Positions 24,830 to 33,742 of a DNA stretch of 64,000 nt are shown piece after piece. The stretch is from Gammaproteobacteria bacterium MFB021. Lineage in GTDB: Bacteria > Pseudomonadota > Gammaproteobacteria > Pseudomonadales > Halomonadaceae. Position numbers and translations under genes: made by a program. Positions within the stretch are counted from its first letter, which is position 1; each line of letters starts with the position of its first letter. The stretch covers positions 1-64,000 of the forward strand of contig JNVT01000092.1 in NCBI GenBank assembly GCA_000737985.1. The letters run 5' to 3'. The notes under the pieces are model-generated. The model had not been told where the DNA came from. It saw only the letters and a program-made list of their open reading frames with translations, and searched no databases.

Positions 24830-24958
24830 GTTCTCGTGAGCGAATCGGCGAGAGACCTGCCGTGCGGGAGGCGCGAGACGCGAGACACGGAGGAGAGCCG
24901 GTCGTTCGGTTGAAGCGAGTTCCCGCGTGTCGACGGCCCCGCATCGAGGGGCAGCTAA

Positions 24959-25333
24959 CTACTCCTTGCGATCTCGGTCGAAGCGCGCCATAGCGGGAAA
25001 GGGCGGTAGCCAGCTCTCGCGTCGGATCGTCCATAGCTCATACGTCGGCGTGAATTGGTCAGGGTTGTCGAGTGCGCCCAGATGCAGCTCGACTTCGCCG
25101 TCGCTCACCGCAAAGACCGACGAACCACAGACCGGGCAGAAGTGGCGTCCCTGGTACTCACGTGGCTCGCCTACGATAGTGACCGCCTCCGTGGGGTAGT
25201 CGGCGGCGGCATAGAAGAGTGCGCCGTGATGCTTGCGGCAGTCCATGCAGTGGCAGATGCCCACCCGAAGCGGCTCGCCATGTGCCGTGACGCGGATTTT
25301 GCCGCACAGACAGCCGCCAGTTACATGGTCCAT
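24959..25333 (-). CDS. GFA (glutathione-dependent formaldehyde-activating enzyme/CENP-V) family protein
   Basis: A 124-residue GFA-domain protein, a small zinc-binding beta fold. The zinc ligands are visible: GGCLCGKIR at residues 6-14, CHCMDCRKHHG near residue 31 and FCPVCGS around residue 70. The start MDHVTGGCLC is at 25333; a longer frame upstream is not credible. Family members bind or activate thiol adducts, but most, like this one, have no proven reaction. It follows the DUF2252 gene by 58 bp on the same strand and may be co-transcribed with it. Confidence 0.88.
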   Translation of the reverse strand: MDHVTGGCLCGKIRVTAHGEPLRVGICHCMDCRKHHGALFYAAADYPTEAVTIVGEPREYQGRHFCPVCGSSVFAVSDGEVELHLGALDNPDQFTPTYELWTIRRESWLPPFPAMARFDRDRKE

Positions 25334-25391
25334 TGTCTGACTCCTAAGTTGTCTTTCGACCGAAGCGGTGCCGATGCACCTGCTCGTCCAC

Positions 25392-26903
25392 TCACCGATG
25401 CACCCAGTCCAGATGCTCGAAGGCGCCGTGAGCGTGGTCCTCGCGGAACATCTCGTGATCCCGGCGCAGGCGGTCGGCGGCTTCGGCAGCGAACTCCACC
25501 ATGTCACAGATAAATAGCTCGGCGGGTGTCACCGCCTTCACGATCGCGGGTTCGATGTCGTAGTCGATTCGGCCGGAGTCGTCGGAGAGGGCGTGCACGC
25601 TAGCCAGCACCTGGCCGCAGAGGCGGGCATAGGTCTTCCACTCGCTCTTGGAGAGGTCGTCGAGATCGATATCGTCGCGGAAGGGCGCGCGTTCGCGAGA
25701 GAGATAGCTGTGGCCTTCGAATTCGACGTGACCGTAGAAGATGTCGCCGCGCACCAGGTGCACCGCCTGGGCATGGCTGATGCGCTCGGCGCGGCTGTCC
25801 AGGGTATAGGCGGAGGGCGGCACCAGCCCGGAGAGGGCGGAGCGCCGGGCCTGCTTGAGTTCGATGATCAGATCGTCCTTGCCCTCGCCGCCGGGCCCTT
25901 CGAGCAGTACGTAGTAGCGGTTCAGCCCGAGCGAGGCGGTGCCCTGGCCGAGCCGGATCGCCACGTCCTTGACCCGCACGCCGTTACCCTCCTGCGCGCG
26001 GGCACGGGCCGGTATCTCGATGTCGTTCTCGGCGATCAGGCGATCCATGATCGTCTGGAACTCGTCGCGCCGCGAGGAGATCGGCACCAGCTTCTGGGTC
26101 GGGCGGAAGCCGCGGCGTCCCTCGTCGAGATAGTCGTCTGCCAGCCACTCGTCGCGGGGCTCGTCGGCATCCTCGAACAGCTTCTTGATCAGCTTGGGCG
26201 CGTTGTCGTGGCGCATCTCCTCGTCCTGCTCGGTGCCCTCCCGCGCCAGCCGCTGCATCGCATCGATATAGCCTTCGACGAAGTGGCGCACGACCTTGAG
26301 CGCCTGCTTGCGCTTGAGATCGCCCTCGGTCTCGGCGGCGATCAGAAAGCCCACCGCGCCGCGCTTGAGGTCCCAGGTGAAGGGGGCGTAGTAGGCCTCG
26401 TCGAAATCATTGACCGAGAAGATCGGCACGTTATCGGCGTTGGGCATGACGCCGAAATTGCTGGGATGAACGTCACCCAGCGCGAGCACCGTGGGCATCC
26501 AGGCGTCGTCGCCGGCCATGTCGCGATAGAACAGCAGAGCCGTGCCGCGGAAGAACGAGAAGAACGAATCGGCGAGCTTGTCGAACTTGGCGCTGGCCTC
26601 TTCTGAGCCGTCGGCGATACGCGTCTGGTGATCCTCGCGCAGCGTCTGGCGCACGTGGCGGCGGCGTTCGTGGCCGCTGAGCGCGCGCGGGCGCAGCACG
26701 AATTCGCCCGCGGCGACCGCTTCCGCCAGGCGCTTGAAGGTGGCGTAACGGGTGGCGACCTGAGGCGCCTCTGCGGCAGCGTCACCATGCCGCGCCAGCG
26801 CCTGCGCCAGTTGTGCCTTGGTCATCGTCGAGCGCCCCTCGATGCCGCGCTGCTGGGCCTCGGCGTAGAGCGTCTTGCGGGTGGCGTCGGCTGGGGTGGT
26901 CAT
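25392..26903 (-). CDS. DUF2252 family protein
   Basis: A 503-residue protein of the DUF2252 family, large cytosolic proteins with kinase-like motifs whose function is not established. Recognisable segments include GDVHPSNFGVMPNADN and FSVNDFDEAYYAPFTWDLKR near residues 140-185, resembling the catalytic and metal-binding loops of aminoglycoside phosphotransferase-like kinases. The first 40 residues form a separate short helical region (TMTKAQLAQALARHG) like a SAP or Rho-N motif, possibly nucleic-acid binding. No membrane segments are seen. It is divergent from the DUF2256 gene. Confidence 0.85.
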   Translation of the reverse strand: MTTPADATRKTLYAEAQQRGIEGRSTMTKAQLAQALARHGDAAAEAPQVATRYATFKRLAEAVAAGEFVLRPRALSGHERRRHVRQTLREDHQTRIADGSEEASAKFDKLADSFFSFFRGTALLFYRDMAGDDAWMPTVLALGDVHPSNFGVMPNADNVPIFSVNDFDEAYYAPFTWDLKRGAVGFLIAAETEGDLKRKQALKVVRHFVEGYIDAMQRLAREGTEQDEEMRHDNAPKLIKKLFEDADEPRDEWLADDYLDEGRRGFRPTQKLVPISSRRDEFQTIMDRLIAENDIEIPARARAQEGNGVRVKDVAIRLGQGTASLGLNRYYVLLEGPGGEGKDDLIIELKQARRSALSGLVPPSAYTLDSRAERISHAQAVHLVRGDIFYGHVEFEGHSYLSRERAPFRDDIDLDDLSKSEWKTYARLCGQVLASVHALSDDSGRIDYDIEPAIVKAVTPAELFICDMVEFAAEAADRLRRDHEMFREDHAHGAFEHLDWVHR

Positions 26904-27123
26904 TGTCGGCTCCCTGGCGTGTGATCGACATGGTCATCGATACGGTTATCGGCATTGTCGTCGATAGGTTGCCGATAGGCTGATCGGCGTCGGCGATGGC
27001 TTGCTATGCTCAGCATGGACGAGAGTGGCGCATTGCGCTTGCCGGAATCAGACCCGCCCAGCCGCCTCGTCACCGCTGAATCTCACCCGGGCCGCCTTGG
27101 CGGCCGCAGACGGAGCCACCGCG

Positions 27124-27279
27124 ATGGCCCACCGCAAGCCTCATCTGCCGACCAAGACCTGCCCGGTCTGTCAGCGTCCCTTCACCTGGCGCAAGAAGTG
27201 GGCGCGCGACTGGGACAACGTCGTCTATTGCTCCGAGCGCTGTCGCCGGGCCGGGCGCCAGGCGTTGCCGGAAGCTTGA
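27124..27279 (+). CDS. DUF2256 small zinc-ribbon protein
   Basis: A 51-residue DUF2256 protein. The sequence [16 protein letters not shown], followed by [11 protein letters not shown], gives four cysteines in two CxxC-type pairs and so a zinc ribbon. The ATG at 27124 is chosen to match the family N-terminus; the longer in-frame ORF from 27001 adds unrelated residues. Family members are often found beside photolyase or cryptochrome genes, which are not seen here. Function is unknown. Confidence 0.85.
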   Translation: MAHRKPHLPTKTCPVCQRPFTWRKKWARDWDNVVYCSERCRRAGRQALPEA

Positions 27280-27311
27280 GCGACGAGAAGTACAGCTTGG
27301 GGTCACGCCGC

Positions 27312-28277
27312 TCAGCGGTTGGTCTGGCCACGGCCTGCGAGGATAACGCCCAGCGTCGCGACGGCCATGCCGACCCAGCCCAGCATGGGCATCGGCTCGT
27401 CTATCAGTAACCACGCCAGTAGCGCCGCCGTCGGCGGGATCAGATAGAACAGCGCGGAGACCTTCGTCGCTGCGCCGCGGCGGATCATCGCCAGCAGCAG
27501 CGTCAGCGCGATCAGCGAGTTGCCCACCACTAGGTAGCCCAGCGAGGCGACCATCTCGACGGACCACACCAGCCGATACTGGCCGAACAGCAGCACCAGC
27601 GGCAGCGTGGTGACCAGCCCGGTGGCGTACTGAATGGCATTGGCGGTAACCGGGTGCAGCGGGCTGCCGAAGCGCTTCTCGTAGAGTGTGGCCGCGCTGA
27701 TGCCGAGCAGCGCGCCGACGGCGCAGACCAGCCCTGCCGCCGAGTCACCGCCCTGGGCCTCGCGTGCCACAATCACCAGCGCTGCTCCCGCCAGGCCTAG
27801 ACCCAGTCCCAGCCAGCGTCGGGCGTCGACCCGCTCTTCCAGCAGACGTGGCGCCAGCAGTGCGACCACAATCGGCTGCAGCGAAATGATCAGCGCCACC
27901 GTGGCCGCCGAGGCGCCTAGCGAGAAGCCGGTATAGCAGAACCCGAAGTAGAACGTCTGGATCAGCGCCCCGACCACGATCTGATGCCCCCACTCGCGAC
28001 CCCGGGGCGGCAGCGGCGGGCGCAGCCATAGCGCTGCCGGCAATAGCACCAGGAGGACCAATACGAAGCGCAGCGCCAGGAACAACAGCGGATCGACGGC
28101 CTCGATGCCGATCTTGGAGACCGGGAAGCCCAGCGACCAGAGCAGCAGAAACAGCAGCGGCGCGCCGCGTGTCCACAGCGCGCCGGGTGTCGTGTCTTGC
28201 AGGTTGGCCGCGGCAGTCTGAGCCGTTTGGTGCGGGAATCGAGGGGTGGGCCGATGATCGGAAGCGTGACGTGACAT
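27312..28277 (-). CDS. EamA/RhaT-family (DMT) transporter
   Basis: A 321-residue inner-membrane permease with ten predicted helices formed by two EamA repeats (about residues 40-165 and 175-315). Family members export amino acids or other metabolites. The repeat ends, with helix-breaking Pro in YLIPPTAALLAWLLIDEP, are typical. The N-terminal 35 residues are hydrophilic and variable. It is divergent from a LysR gene 150 bp away that probably regulates it. The substrate cannot be inferred. Confidence 0.88.
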   Translation of the reverse strand: MSRHASDHRPTPRFPHQTAQTAAANLQDTTPGALWTRGAPLLFLLLWSLGFPVSKIGIEAVDPLLFLALRFVLVLLVLLPAALWLRPPLPPRGREWGHQIVVGALIQTFYFGFCYTGFSLGASAATVALIISLQPIVVALLAPRLLEERVDARRWLGLGLGLAGAALVIVAREAQGGDSAAGLVCAVGALLGISAATLYEKRFGSPLHPVTANAIQYATGLVTTLPLVLLFGQYRLVWSVEMVASLGYLVVGNSLIALTLLLAMIRRGAATKVSALFYLIPPTAALLAWLLIDEPMPMLGWVGMAVATLGVILAGRGQTNR

Positions 28278-28427
28278 GAGCTATCTCCTCGGCCAGAAAA
28301 CACGAAACGGGTGGAGTCTAGGGAGCGCCGTGGCGGCGCTCGATCAGGACTTGCCACAGTCTGGCGGGTAGCGCGAAGATAAGTCTCGTTACAGCGAAAG
28401 AATCCAGATATCACGCCAGCTTATGTC

Positions 28428-29330
28428 ATGAACCTGAACCAGATTCGCTTATTGGTCGCCCTGGGCGAGACCGGTAGTCTCTCGCGTGCCGCCGACCGGC
28501 TGGGAATGACCCAGTCTGGCGCCAGCCAGGCGCTGACCGCGCTGGAGGCCGACCTCGGCGCGTGCCTGGCCACGCGGCAGCGACGCGGCATCGTGCTGAC
28601 TCGGCTGGGCCAGCAGGTGCTCGAACAGGCCCACCGGGTGGTCGACGGGCTGACCACCATTCGCCAGCTGGTCGACGCGGCCCAGGGCATCACGCATGGC
28701 CGTCTGCGGCTGGGGTGCCTGCCGTCGTTTGCGGCCACGCTGCTGCCGGAACTGCTGCGGGTCTTTGCCCAGCGCCACCCGGGAATCCAAGTGGTCGCCG
28801 TGGAGGGCACCGACGACGAGGTAGCGGCGTGGCTGGCGGCGGGGCGTGTGGATATCGGCGTGGTCTGTGACCCCTCCCCGCAGCGTGGCGGGGGGATGCT
28901 GTGCCAGGACGAATGGCTCGCGGTGGTACCGTCGCACCATCGCTGGGTGCGTCAGGGCCTCTCGCGGGTGGCGCTGTCAGCGGTGGCCGACGAGCCGTTC
29001 GTGCTTGCCACCGGTGGCTGTTCCAGCAATGCTCGCACGCTGTTCGAAGCGGCGGGGTTTACGCTCAACGATCTACAGCTCGAGGTGCGTGACTGGACCA
29101 GTGCGCTGACGCTGGTCGGCGAGGGGCTGGGTGTCGCGCTGGTGCCGTCGCTACATCTGCCCCGGCAGCGCCAGGGCTGGCGCGCGCTGGCGCTGGAGAT
29201 CCCCTGCCGGCGTCAGCTCGGGCTCGAACTGGCCAGCGGCGATACCCCGGCGCCCGGCACCGACGCTTTTATCGCTACGGCGGAGGAGGTGTTCGCGACA
29301 TACCAGTCTCCGTTGAAGCCGAGGTCGTGA
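28428..29330 (+). CDS. LysR-family transcriptional regulator (divergent from EamA exporter)
   Basis: A 300-residue LysR protein with the DNA-binding domain in residues 1-60 (SLSRAADRLGMTQSGASQAL) and an effector domain from about residue 90 to 290. The pattern resembles CysB/CynR-like regulators only in general form. It is transcribed away from the exporter gene, the common arrangement in which the regulator senses a compound that the exporter removes. Confidence 0.88.
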   Translation: MNLNQIRLLVALGETGSLSRAADRLGMTQSGASQALTALEADLGACLATRQRRGIVLTRLGQQVLEQAHRVVDGLTTIRQLVDAAQGITHGRLRLGCLPSFAATLLPELLRVFAQRHPGIQVVAVEGTDDEVAAWLAAGRVDIGVVCDPSPQRGGGMLCQDEWLAVVPSHHRWVRQGLSRVALSAVADEPFVLATGGCSSNARTLFEAAGFTLNDLQLEVRDWTSALTLVGEGLGVALVPSLHLPRQRQGWRALALEIPCRRQLGLELASGDTPAPGTDAFIATAEEVFATYQSPLKPRS

Positions 29331-29637
29331 GCCCTTTGTCTCCGGTCGGCGAAGGGGCCGGTGCGCTTCAGTCATCCCTGGTATTGGGGTGGGGGAATGG
29401 CCGCCGTGATATCGACTTACTCGTGGACTTCGCTCAGTTGGCAGGACAGGCAGCGTGTGCGTCGACGGCTAGCGTTGATGATTGGGAGCGCCGAGTTTAA
29501 GCATCACAAAGAATAACAGTTCACTACATAATAAAATGGCGATAGCATCGGCTACATGCGCCGACGAGGCAGTGCCGAGGGGGCTTCCGGCCCGGTGTGG
29601 CGGTTGCACGGCACCTTGAGCAGGGGGTGGTAGGCAT
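29331..29637. other. Intergenic region upstream of the diguanylate cyclase
   Basis: About 300 bp without a gene. It is A/T-rich near 29490-29540 and carries the first copy of a 15-bp repeat (TCACTACATAATAAA, 29521-29535) that recurs with one change at 29644-29658, inside the proposed cyclase start. A promoter is likely near the first copy. Confidence 0.6.
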
Positions 29638-30864
29638 TTGTCTTCATTACATAATAAATACGGCCTGCATTGGCTGACGGGTCAGTTCTGCGATGTCGAT
29701 AGAGAGTCTGTTTATCGGCAGTCGATGCAGTCTCGGATGCGCCTCGAGGCGCCTGTTTCCTTGGCCATTGCCACGCTGATATTCGGCATGTTCGCGATTG
29801 CCGATTATCAGATATTGGGGCTGACTCGAGCGTACTATCTGCTGGTCGCCATGCGCATCGTGGTTGTCGGCCTCTGTCTCTTCCTGGCCTTGATCATGCT
29901 GCTGCGAGGGGACGTCTCCCATGGTGTATGGCTGCACGCCATGCCACTCTGGGTGCTCGCGACGGGGATCATCCTGATCGTCCCCCTGCGTCCGGACAGT
30001 CTCTCCACCCAGGTCATGGCGGTGATCGTGGCCATCATCGGCTTCTATCTGCTGATCCCCAATCTGCTGACGGTCGTGGCTTTCGCCAGCCTCTATTTGA
30101 GTCTCGGATTTCTCGCTGCCGCTGCGCTGTTCGCAGAGGCGCCCTCCGAGGCGCTCCTGCGCATGGCCCTACTGCTGATCATGGCCAACGGCGTGGGTTT
30201 CTGTGCCTTGCTGAGGTTGGAGAAACTACAGCGCAGACAGTTCGCGCTGCTTCACGATGAGCGTGATCAGAATCGTCAACTGCTCAAGGAGATCGCCCAC
30301 CGCGAGCTGCTGGAAGAACAGCTGCGTCGGGTTGCCGAACGGGACTCGCTGACAGGGCTGAACAGCAGGCGTCATTTCATGAAGCTGGCCGACGCGATGC
30401 TGCAGGTCTCGCGCGAGGACCAGACACCATTCAGCCTGTTCATGATCGACGTGGACCACTTCAAGCGTATCAACGATACCTGGGGCCATAGCCAGGGTGA
30501 CTGGGTGCTGACCCAGATTGCCGAGATCTGCACGCAGGCGCTGCGCCCCACCGATGTGATTGGCCGCTTCGGGGGTGAGGAGTTCGTGGTGGCGCTGCCC
30601 GATACCGACGCCGAGCAGGCCATGATCGTCGCCGAGCGCTTGCGAAAAAAAGTGGCTGCGTTGCCCCTCGAGGAGGCGATGCGTGAGCTGCAGTTGAGTA
30701 TCACCATCGGTATCGCGGTCGCCCGTGGCGATGAAATCTCGCTGCAGACCGTGATCGCACGTGCGGATCGGGCGCTCTACGCGGGCAAACGCGAGGGCCG
30801 GGATCAGGTCGTGGCCTGCGCCGAGATAAACGCCGAAAAGCGTGCCGAAGACAGTCTGAAGTGA
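29638..30864 (+). CDS. Membrane-anchored diguanylate cyclase (GGDEF domain)
   Basis: A 408-residue enzyme predicted to make the second messenger c-di-GMP from GTP. About six membrane helices occupy residues 40-190; a short coiled-coil (RDQNRQLLKEIAHRELLEEQ) links them to a C-terminal GGDEF domain. The active-site motif is GGEEF at residues 312-316 (an active variant), and the RxxD inhibitory site is intact as RPTD at residues 303-306, so product feedback is expected. The start is taken as TTG at 29638 after AGGGGG; a later ATG at 29727 (MQSRMRLE) would remove only the cytosolic N-tail. The sensory membrane part matches no named MASE domain that I can identify. Confidence 0.9.
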   Translation: MSSLHNKYGLHWLTGQFCDVDRESVYRQSMQSRMRLEAPVSLAIATLIFGMFAIADYQILGLTRAYYLLVAMRIVVVGLCLFLALIMLLRGDVSHGVWLHAMPLWVLATGIILIVPLRPDSLSTQVMAVIVAIIGFYLLIPNLLTVVAFASLYLSLGFLAAAALFAEAPSEALLRMALLLIMANGVGFCALLRLEKLQRRQFALLHDERDQNRQLLKEIAHRELLEEQLRRVAERDSLTGLNSRRHFMKLADAMLQVSREDQTPFSLFMIDVDHFKRINDTWGHSQGDWVLTQIAEICTQALRPTDVIGRFGGEEFVVALPDTDAEQAMIVAERLRKKVAALPLEEAMRELQLSITIGIAVARGDEISLQTVIARADRALYAGKREGRDQVVACAEINAEKRAEDSLK

Positions 30865-30875
30865 TGGATTTCCGG

Positions 30876-30916
30876 TCGTCTCATGGGGCGCTGGGGTCTT
30901 CAGTGCGAAGAGACGA
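30876..30916. terminator. Inverted repeat between convergent genes
   Basis: TCGTCTC (30876-30882) pairs with GAGACGA (30910-30916) across a 27-nt loop, just between the ends of the cyclase and AraC genes. A bidirectional terminator is possible; the large loop and lack of a T run make it weak. Confidence 0.3.
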
Positions 30917-30917
30917 T

Positions 30918-31880
30918 TTAGTGTGACGAGACGAAGGTGGCCACGGCCTGCGCCGGCGGGACCGCGAACGCCGCCTTCATCCGTTTCACCTCGGCCACAG
31001 GTGTACGGCCGAACAGGCGCTTGAACTCGCGACTGAATTGCGAGGGGCTTTCGTAGCCGACCCGGGCGCTCGCGGCGGCGGCGGTCATGCCGTTTCTCAC
31101 CATCAGTAGCCGGGCCTGATGCAGGCGGGTGGACTTCAGGTACTGCATCGGCGAGGTGCCGGTCACGGCCTTGAAGTGGGCATGAAAGGTCGCGATGCTC
31201 ATGCCGGCGCGCCGCGATAGCTGATCGACATCGAGGTCGTCCTGGTAAGCGGCGTGAATGCAGCGCAGTGCCCGCGCCACCTTGCCGAACTGGCCCTGCA
31301 TCGCCAGCGCCGCCCGCATCGAGGGGCCTTGAGCCCCGGTCAGCACGTGAAAATAGATCTCGCGCACCAGCGCCGGCCCCAGAACCGCAGCGTCCAGCGG
31401 GCGGCTCATGGCTTCCAAAAAACGCCATACCGAGGTTTGTAGAGGCGCCTCCATGGGGGTCGAGATCATCCCGCGCGGGGTGGCCTCAGGCACATCGCCG
31501 AAGGTGTCTATCTGCAGCATCAATTCCGCGGCGAGCTCGAAGTCCAGGTGCATGTAGATCGCCAGCAGCGGCTCTCGCTCGCTGGCGTCGGTTTCCATGG
31601 TGAAGGGGACCGGCACGGAGACTGCCAGGTAGTGCTGAGCGTCGTAGCGATAGATCTGACCGCCGAAGAAACCCCGCTTCTGGCCCTGGCAGACGATCAC
31701 GATACCGGGGTCGTAGAGTACCGGTGTCGACGCGAGCGGGCGGTTCGAGCGCAGGAACCTCACGTCCGGCAGCGCGGTCAGGTTGTAGCCCTCATCGGGC
31801 GCGAGCCTTTCCAGCAGGGCGACGATCGCCTGCTGCTGGGCGTCCGGCTCGGCGCGATACCGCTGGTTTGCTGGGGGCAT
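30918..31880 (-). CDS. AraC-family transcriptional regulator
   Basis: A 320-residue regulator with an N-terminal AraC_N cupin-like ligand domain (residues 25-190) and two C-terminal helix-turn-helix motifs (DVDQLSRRAGMSIATFHAHF and AAASARVGYESPSQFSREFKR). The ATG at 31880 is preferred because AAGG stands 8 nt upstream; a TTG six codons earlier is in frame. It is divergent from the aldehyde dehydrogenase gene 214 bp away, which it most likely regulates. AraC_N-type proteins near dehydrogenases commonly respond to an aldehyde or alcohol. Confidence 0.88.
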   Translation of the reverse strand: MPPANQRYRAEPDAQQQAIVALLERLAPDEGYNLTALPDVRFLRSNRPLASTPVLYDPGIVIVCQGQKRGFFGGQIYRYDAQHYLAVSVPVPFTMETDASEREPLLAIYMHLDFELAAELMLQIDTFGDVPEATPRGMISTPMEAPLQTSVWRFLEAMSRPLDAAVLGPALVREIYFHVLTGAQGPSMRAALAMQGQFGKVARALRCIHAAYQDDLDVDQLSRRAGMSIATFHAHFKAVTGTSPMQYLKSTRLHQARLLMVRNGMTAAAASARVGYESPSQFSREFKRLFGRTPVAEVKRMKAAFAVPPAQAVATFVSSH

Positions 31881-32094
31881 GCTGGCAGCCTTTTTCAACG
31901 GATGGTTATGGTGCGCTGCTCGATGTGGCGGCCGCTAGAGTCTGGCATGGTTTGGTCGGATCGAGCGGGCTGGAAAGAGCTTTAGGCAATGATGTGAGAG
32001 CGGGAGCCATCGTCGGTCAGTGGCGGCATTTCTATCATGCAAGTCGTTTTACGAGTGCTGTGTTGTTCTCGAATGACTTGTGAGGAGTGCTGCT

Positions 32095-33474
32095 GTGATC
32101 GACGTCCTGAACCCCGCCAATGGTCAAACAGTCGGCCAGGCGCCGGCCATGTCCGTGAGTGAAGTGAACGCCGCGATCGACCGAACCTGCGCCGCCTTTC
32201 CCGCCTGGTCACGCAAACTGGCGAAGGCGCGCAGCGATCTGCTGCGGCGCTGGTTCGAGCGCATCCGCGACGACAAGGCGGCCTTCGCCGAGCTCATCGT
32301 CAAGGAGAACGGCAAGTGTCTCGCCGAAGCCTACGGCGAGATCGAGTACGGTCTCGGTTTCATCGAGTGGTACGCGGAAGAGGCCAAGCGCGTCTACGGC
32401 GATACCATCCCCAGCCATGCGCTGGATTCGGCCATCACGGTCGTCAAGGAACCGCTCGGCCCGACGGCGGCCATCACGCCGTGGAACTTCCCCTTCATGA
32501 TGATCACGCGCAAGATCGCCACCGCGCTGGCGGCGGGCTGCACCATGATCATCAAGCCCTCCGAGGAAACCCCGCTGACCGCCTACAAGCTGCTGGAAAC
32601 GGCGCGGGAAGTCGGTATTCCGGAAGGCGTGTTCGAGATGGTCACCGGAGACCCCAAGGCGATCGGCGAATGCTTCACCGGCGACACCCGAATCCGCAAG
32701 CTTTCGTTCACCGGATCGACGGCAGTGGGGCGTCTGCTCGCCAGTGCCAGCGGGCAGACGCTGACCCGCATGACACTGGAGCTGGGGGGCAACGCGCCGT
32801 TCATCGTCTTCGACGATGCCGACCTCGACGGCGCCGTGGAGGGCGCGGTGAGTGCCAAGCTGCGCAACTCGGGCCAGGTCTGCATCTCGCCCAATCGCTT
32901 CTATGTGCACGCGTCGATTCACGATGCTTTCGTCGAGGCGCTCACCGAACGCGTCTCGCGAGTCGAGGTCGGCGAGGGTATGCGTGAGGACTTCGTCGTC
33001 GGGCCGATGATCAATCGGGCCGGTTTCGACAAGGTGGCGTCGCTGGTGGACCAAGCTCGCGCGCAGGGCGCTCGTATCGTGCTCGGTGGGCAGGCGCATG
33101 CGAAGGGTGGGTTGTTCTACGAGCCGACCATCGTCGCTGGGCTCGATGACGATGCCGAGATGGCGCGGACCGAGATCTTCGGCCCGGTGTTCGCCGTCTA
33201 TCGCTTCGAGACCGAGGAGGAGGTCACCGCACGCGCCAACGCCACCGAATATGGCTTGGTCGCCTACGCCTACACTCGCGACCTGGGCCGGTCTTTGCGC
33301 CTGTCCCGAGCGCTCGAGGCGGGGATGGTCATCCTCAACAGCGGTTCGGTGGGGACGGCGTCGGTCCCGTTCGGCGGCGTCAAGCAGTCCGGCTACGGTC
33401 GTGAGGGCAGCTACTACGGTATCGAGGAGTACGTCGACGTGAAGTATGTGCTGATGAGCGGGCTGGGCCGGTGA
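32095..33474 (+). CDS. Succinate-semialdehyde dehydrogenase-type NAD(P) aldehyde dehydrogenase
   Basis: A 459-residue aldehyde dehydrogenase of the GabD/Sad group. The catalytic Cys is at 263 in NSGQVCISPNRF and the general base Glu at 229 in LELGGNAP; WNFPFMMITRK near residue 130 supports succinate-semialdehyde dehydrogenase. The GTG at 32095 is chosen as start because TGAGGAG lies 7 nt before it. It stands alone after the divergent AraC gene, with no adjacent GABA aminotransferase, so the in vivo aldehyde could be glutarate semialdehyde or glycolaldehyde instead. Confidence 0.85.
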   Translation: MIDVLNPANGQTVGQAPAMSVSEVNAAIDRTCAAFPAWSRKLAKARSDLLRRWFERIRDDKAAFAELIVKENGKCLAEAYGEIEYGLGFIEWYAEEAKRVYGDTIPSHALDSAITVVKEPLGPTAAITPWNFPFMMITRKIATALAAGCTMIIKPSEETPLTAYKLLETAREVGIPEGVFEMVTGDPKAIGECFTGDTRIRKLSFTGSTAVGRLLASASGQTLTRMTLELGGNAPFIVFDDADLDGAVEGAVSAKLRNSGQVCISPNRFYVHASIHDAFVEALTERVSRVEVGEGMREDFVVGPMINRAGFDKVASLVDQARAQGARIVLGGQAHAKGGLFYEPTIVAGLDDDAEMARTEIFGPVFAVYRFETEEEVTARANATEYGLVAYAYTRDLGRSLRLSRALEAGMVILNSGSVGTASVPFGGVKQSGYGREGSYYGIEEYVDVKYVLMSGLGR

Positions 33475-33586
33475 CTCGCCCTGCTCACCAGACGCTCATC
33501 AGACGATCTTCAGACACGATCTCCAGATGCTCACCCTGACGCCAGAGCCTGCTGGTAGCTAATCAACAGGCCCGGAGAGACACAAG

Positions 33587-33742
33587 GTTCTGTACGAAAA
33601 GTCAGCGAGCGAAGGCAAGACAAGGCAAAAATCGGCGAAAACGCGGAGTTCACGGGGTGTAAATGAGCATTTTTGACCGGGCTGGCGCTCCAGCCGATTT
33701 TTAACGCCGTATTGCCGAGCGCAGGTAGTTTTCGTACAAAGC
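33587..33742 (-). mobile_element. MITE-like element, copy 3 (inverted)
   Basis: Full-length 156-bp copy in opposite orientation to copies 1 and 2 and nearly identical to copy 2. The right border is CTAG (33743-33746), which supplies the TAG stop codon of the minus-strand LysR gene; the left border reads CAAG, so the target duplication has decayed or the left flank was rearranged. No open reading frame is present. Together with copies 1 and 2 it defines a dispersed family. Confidence 0.85.
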
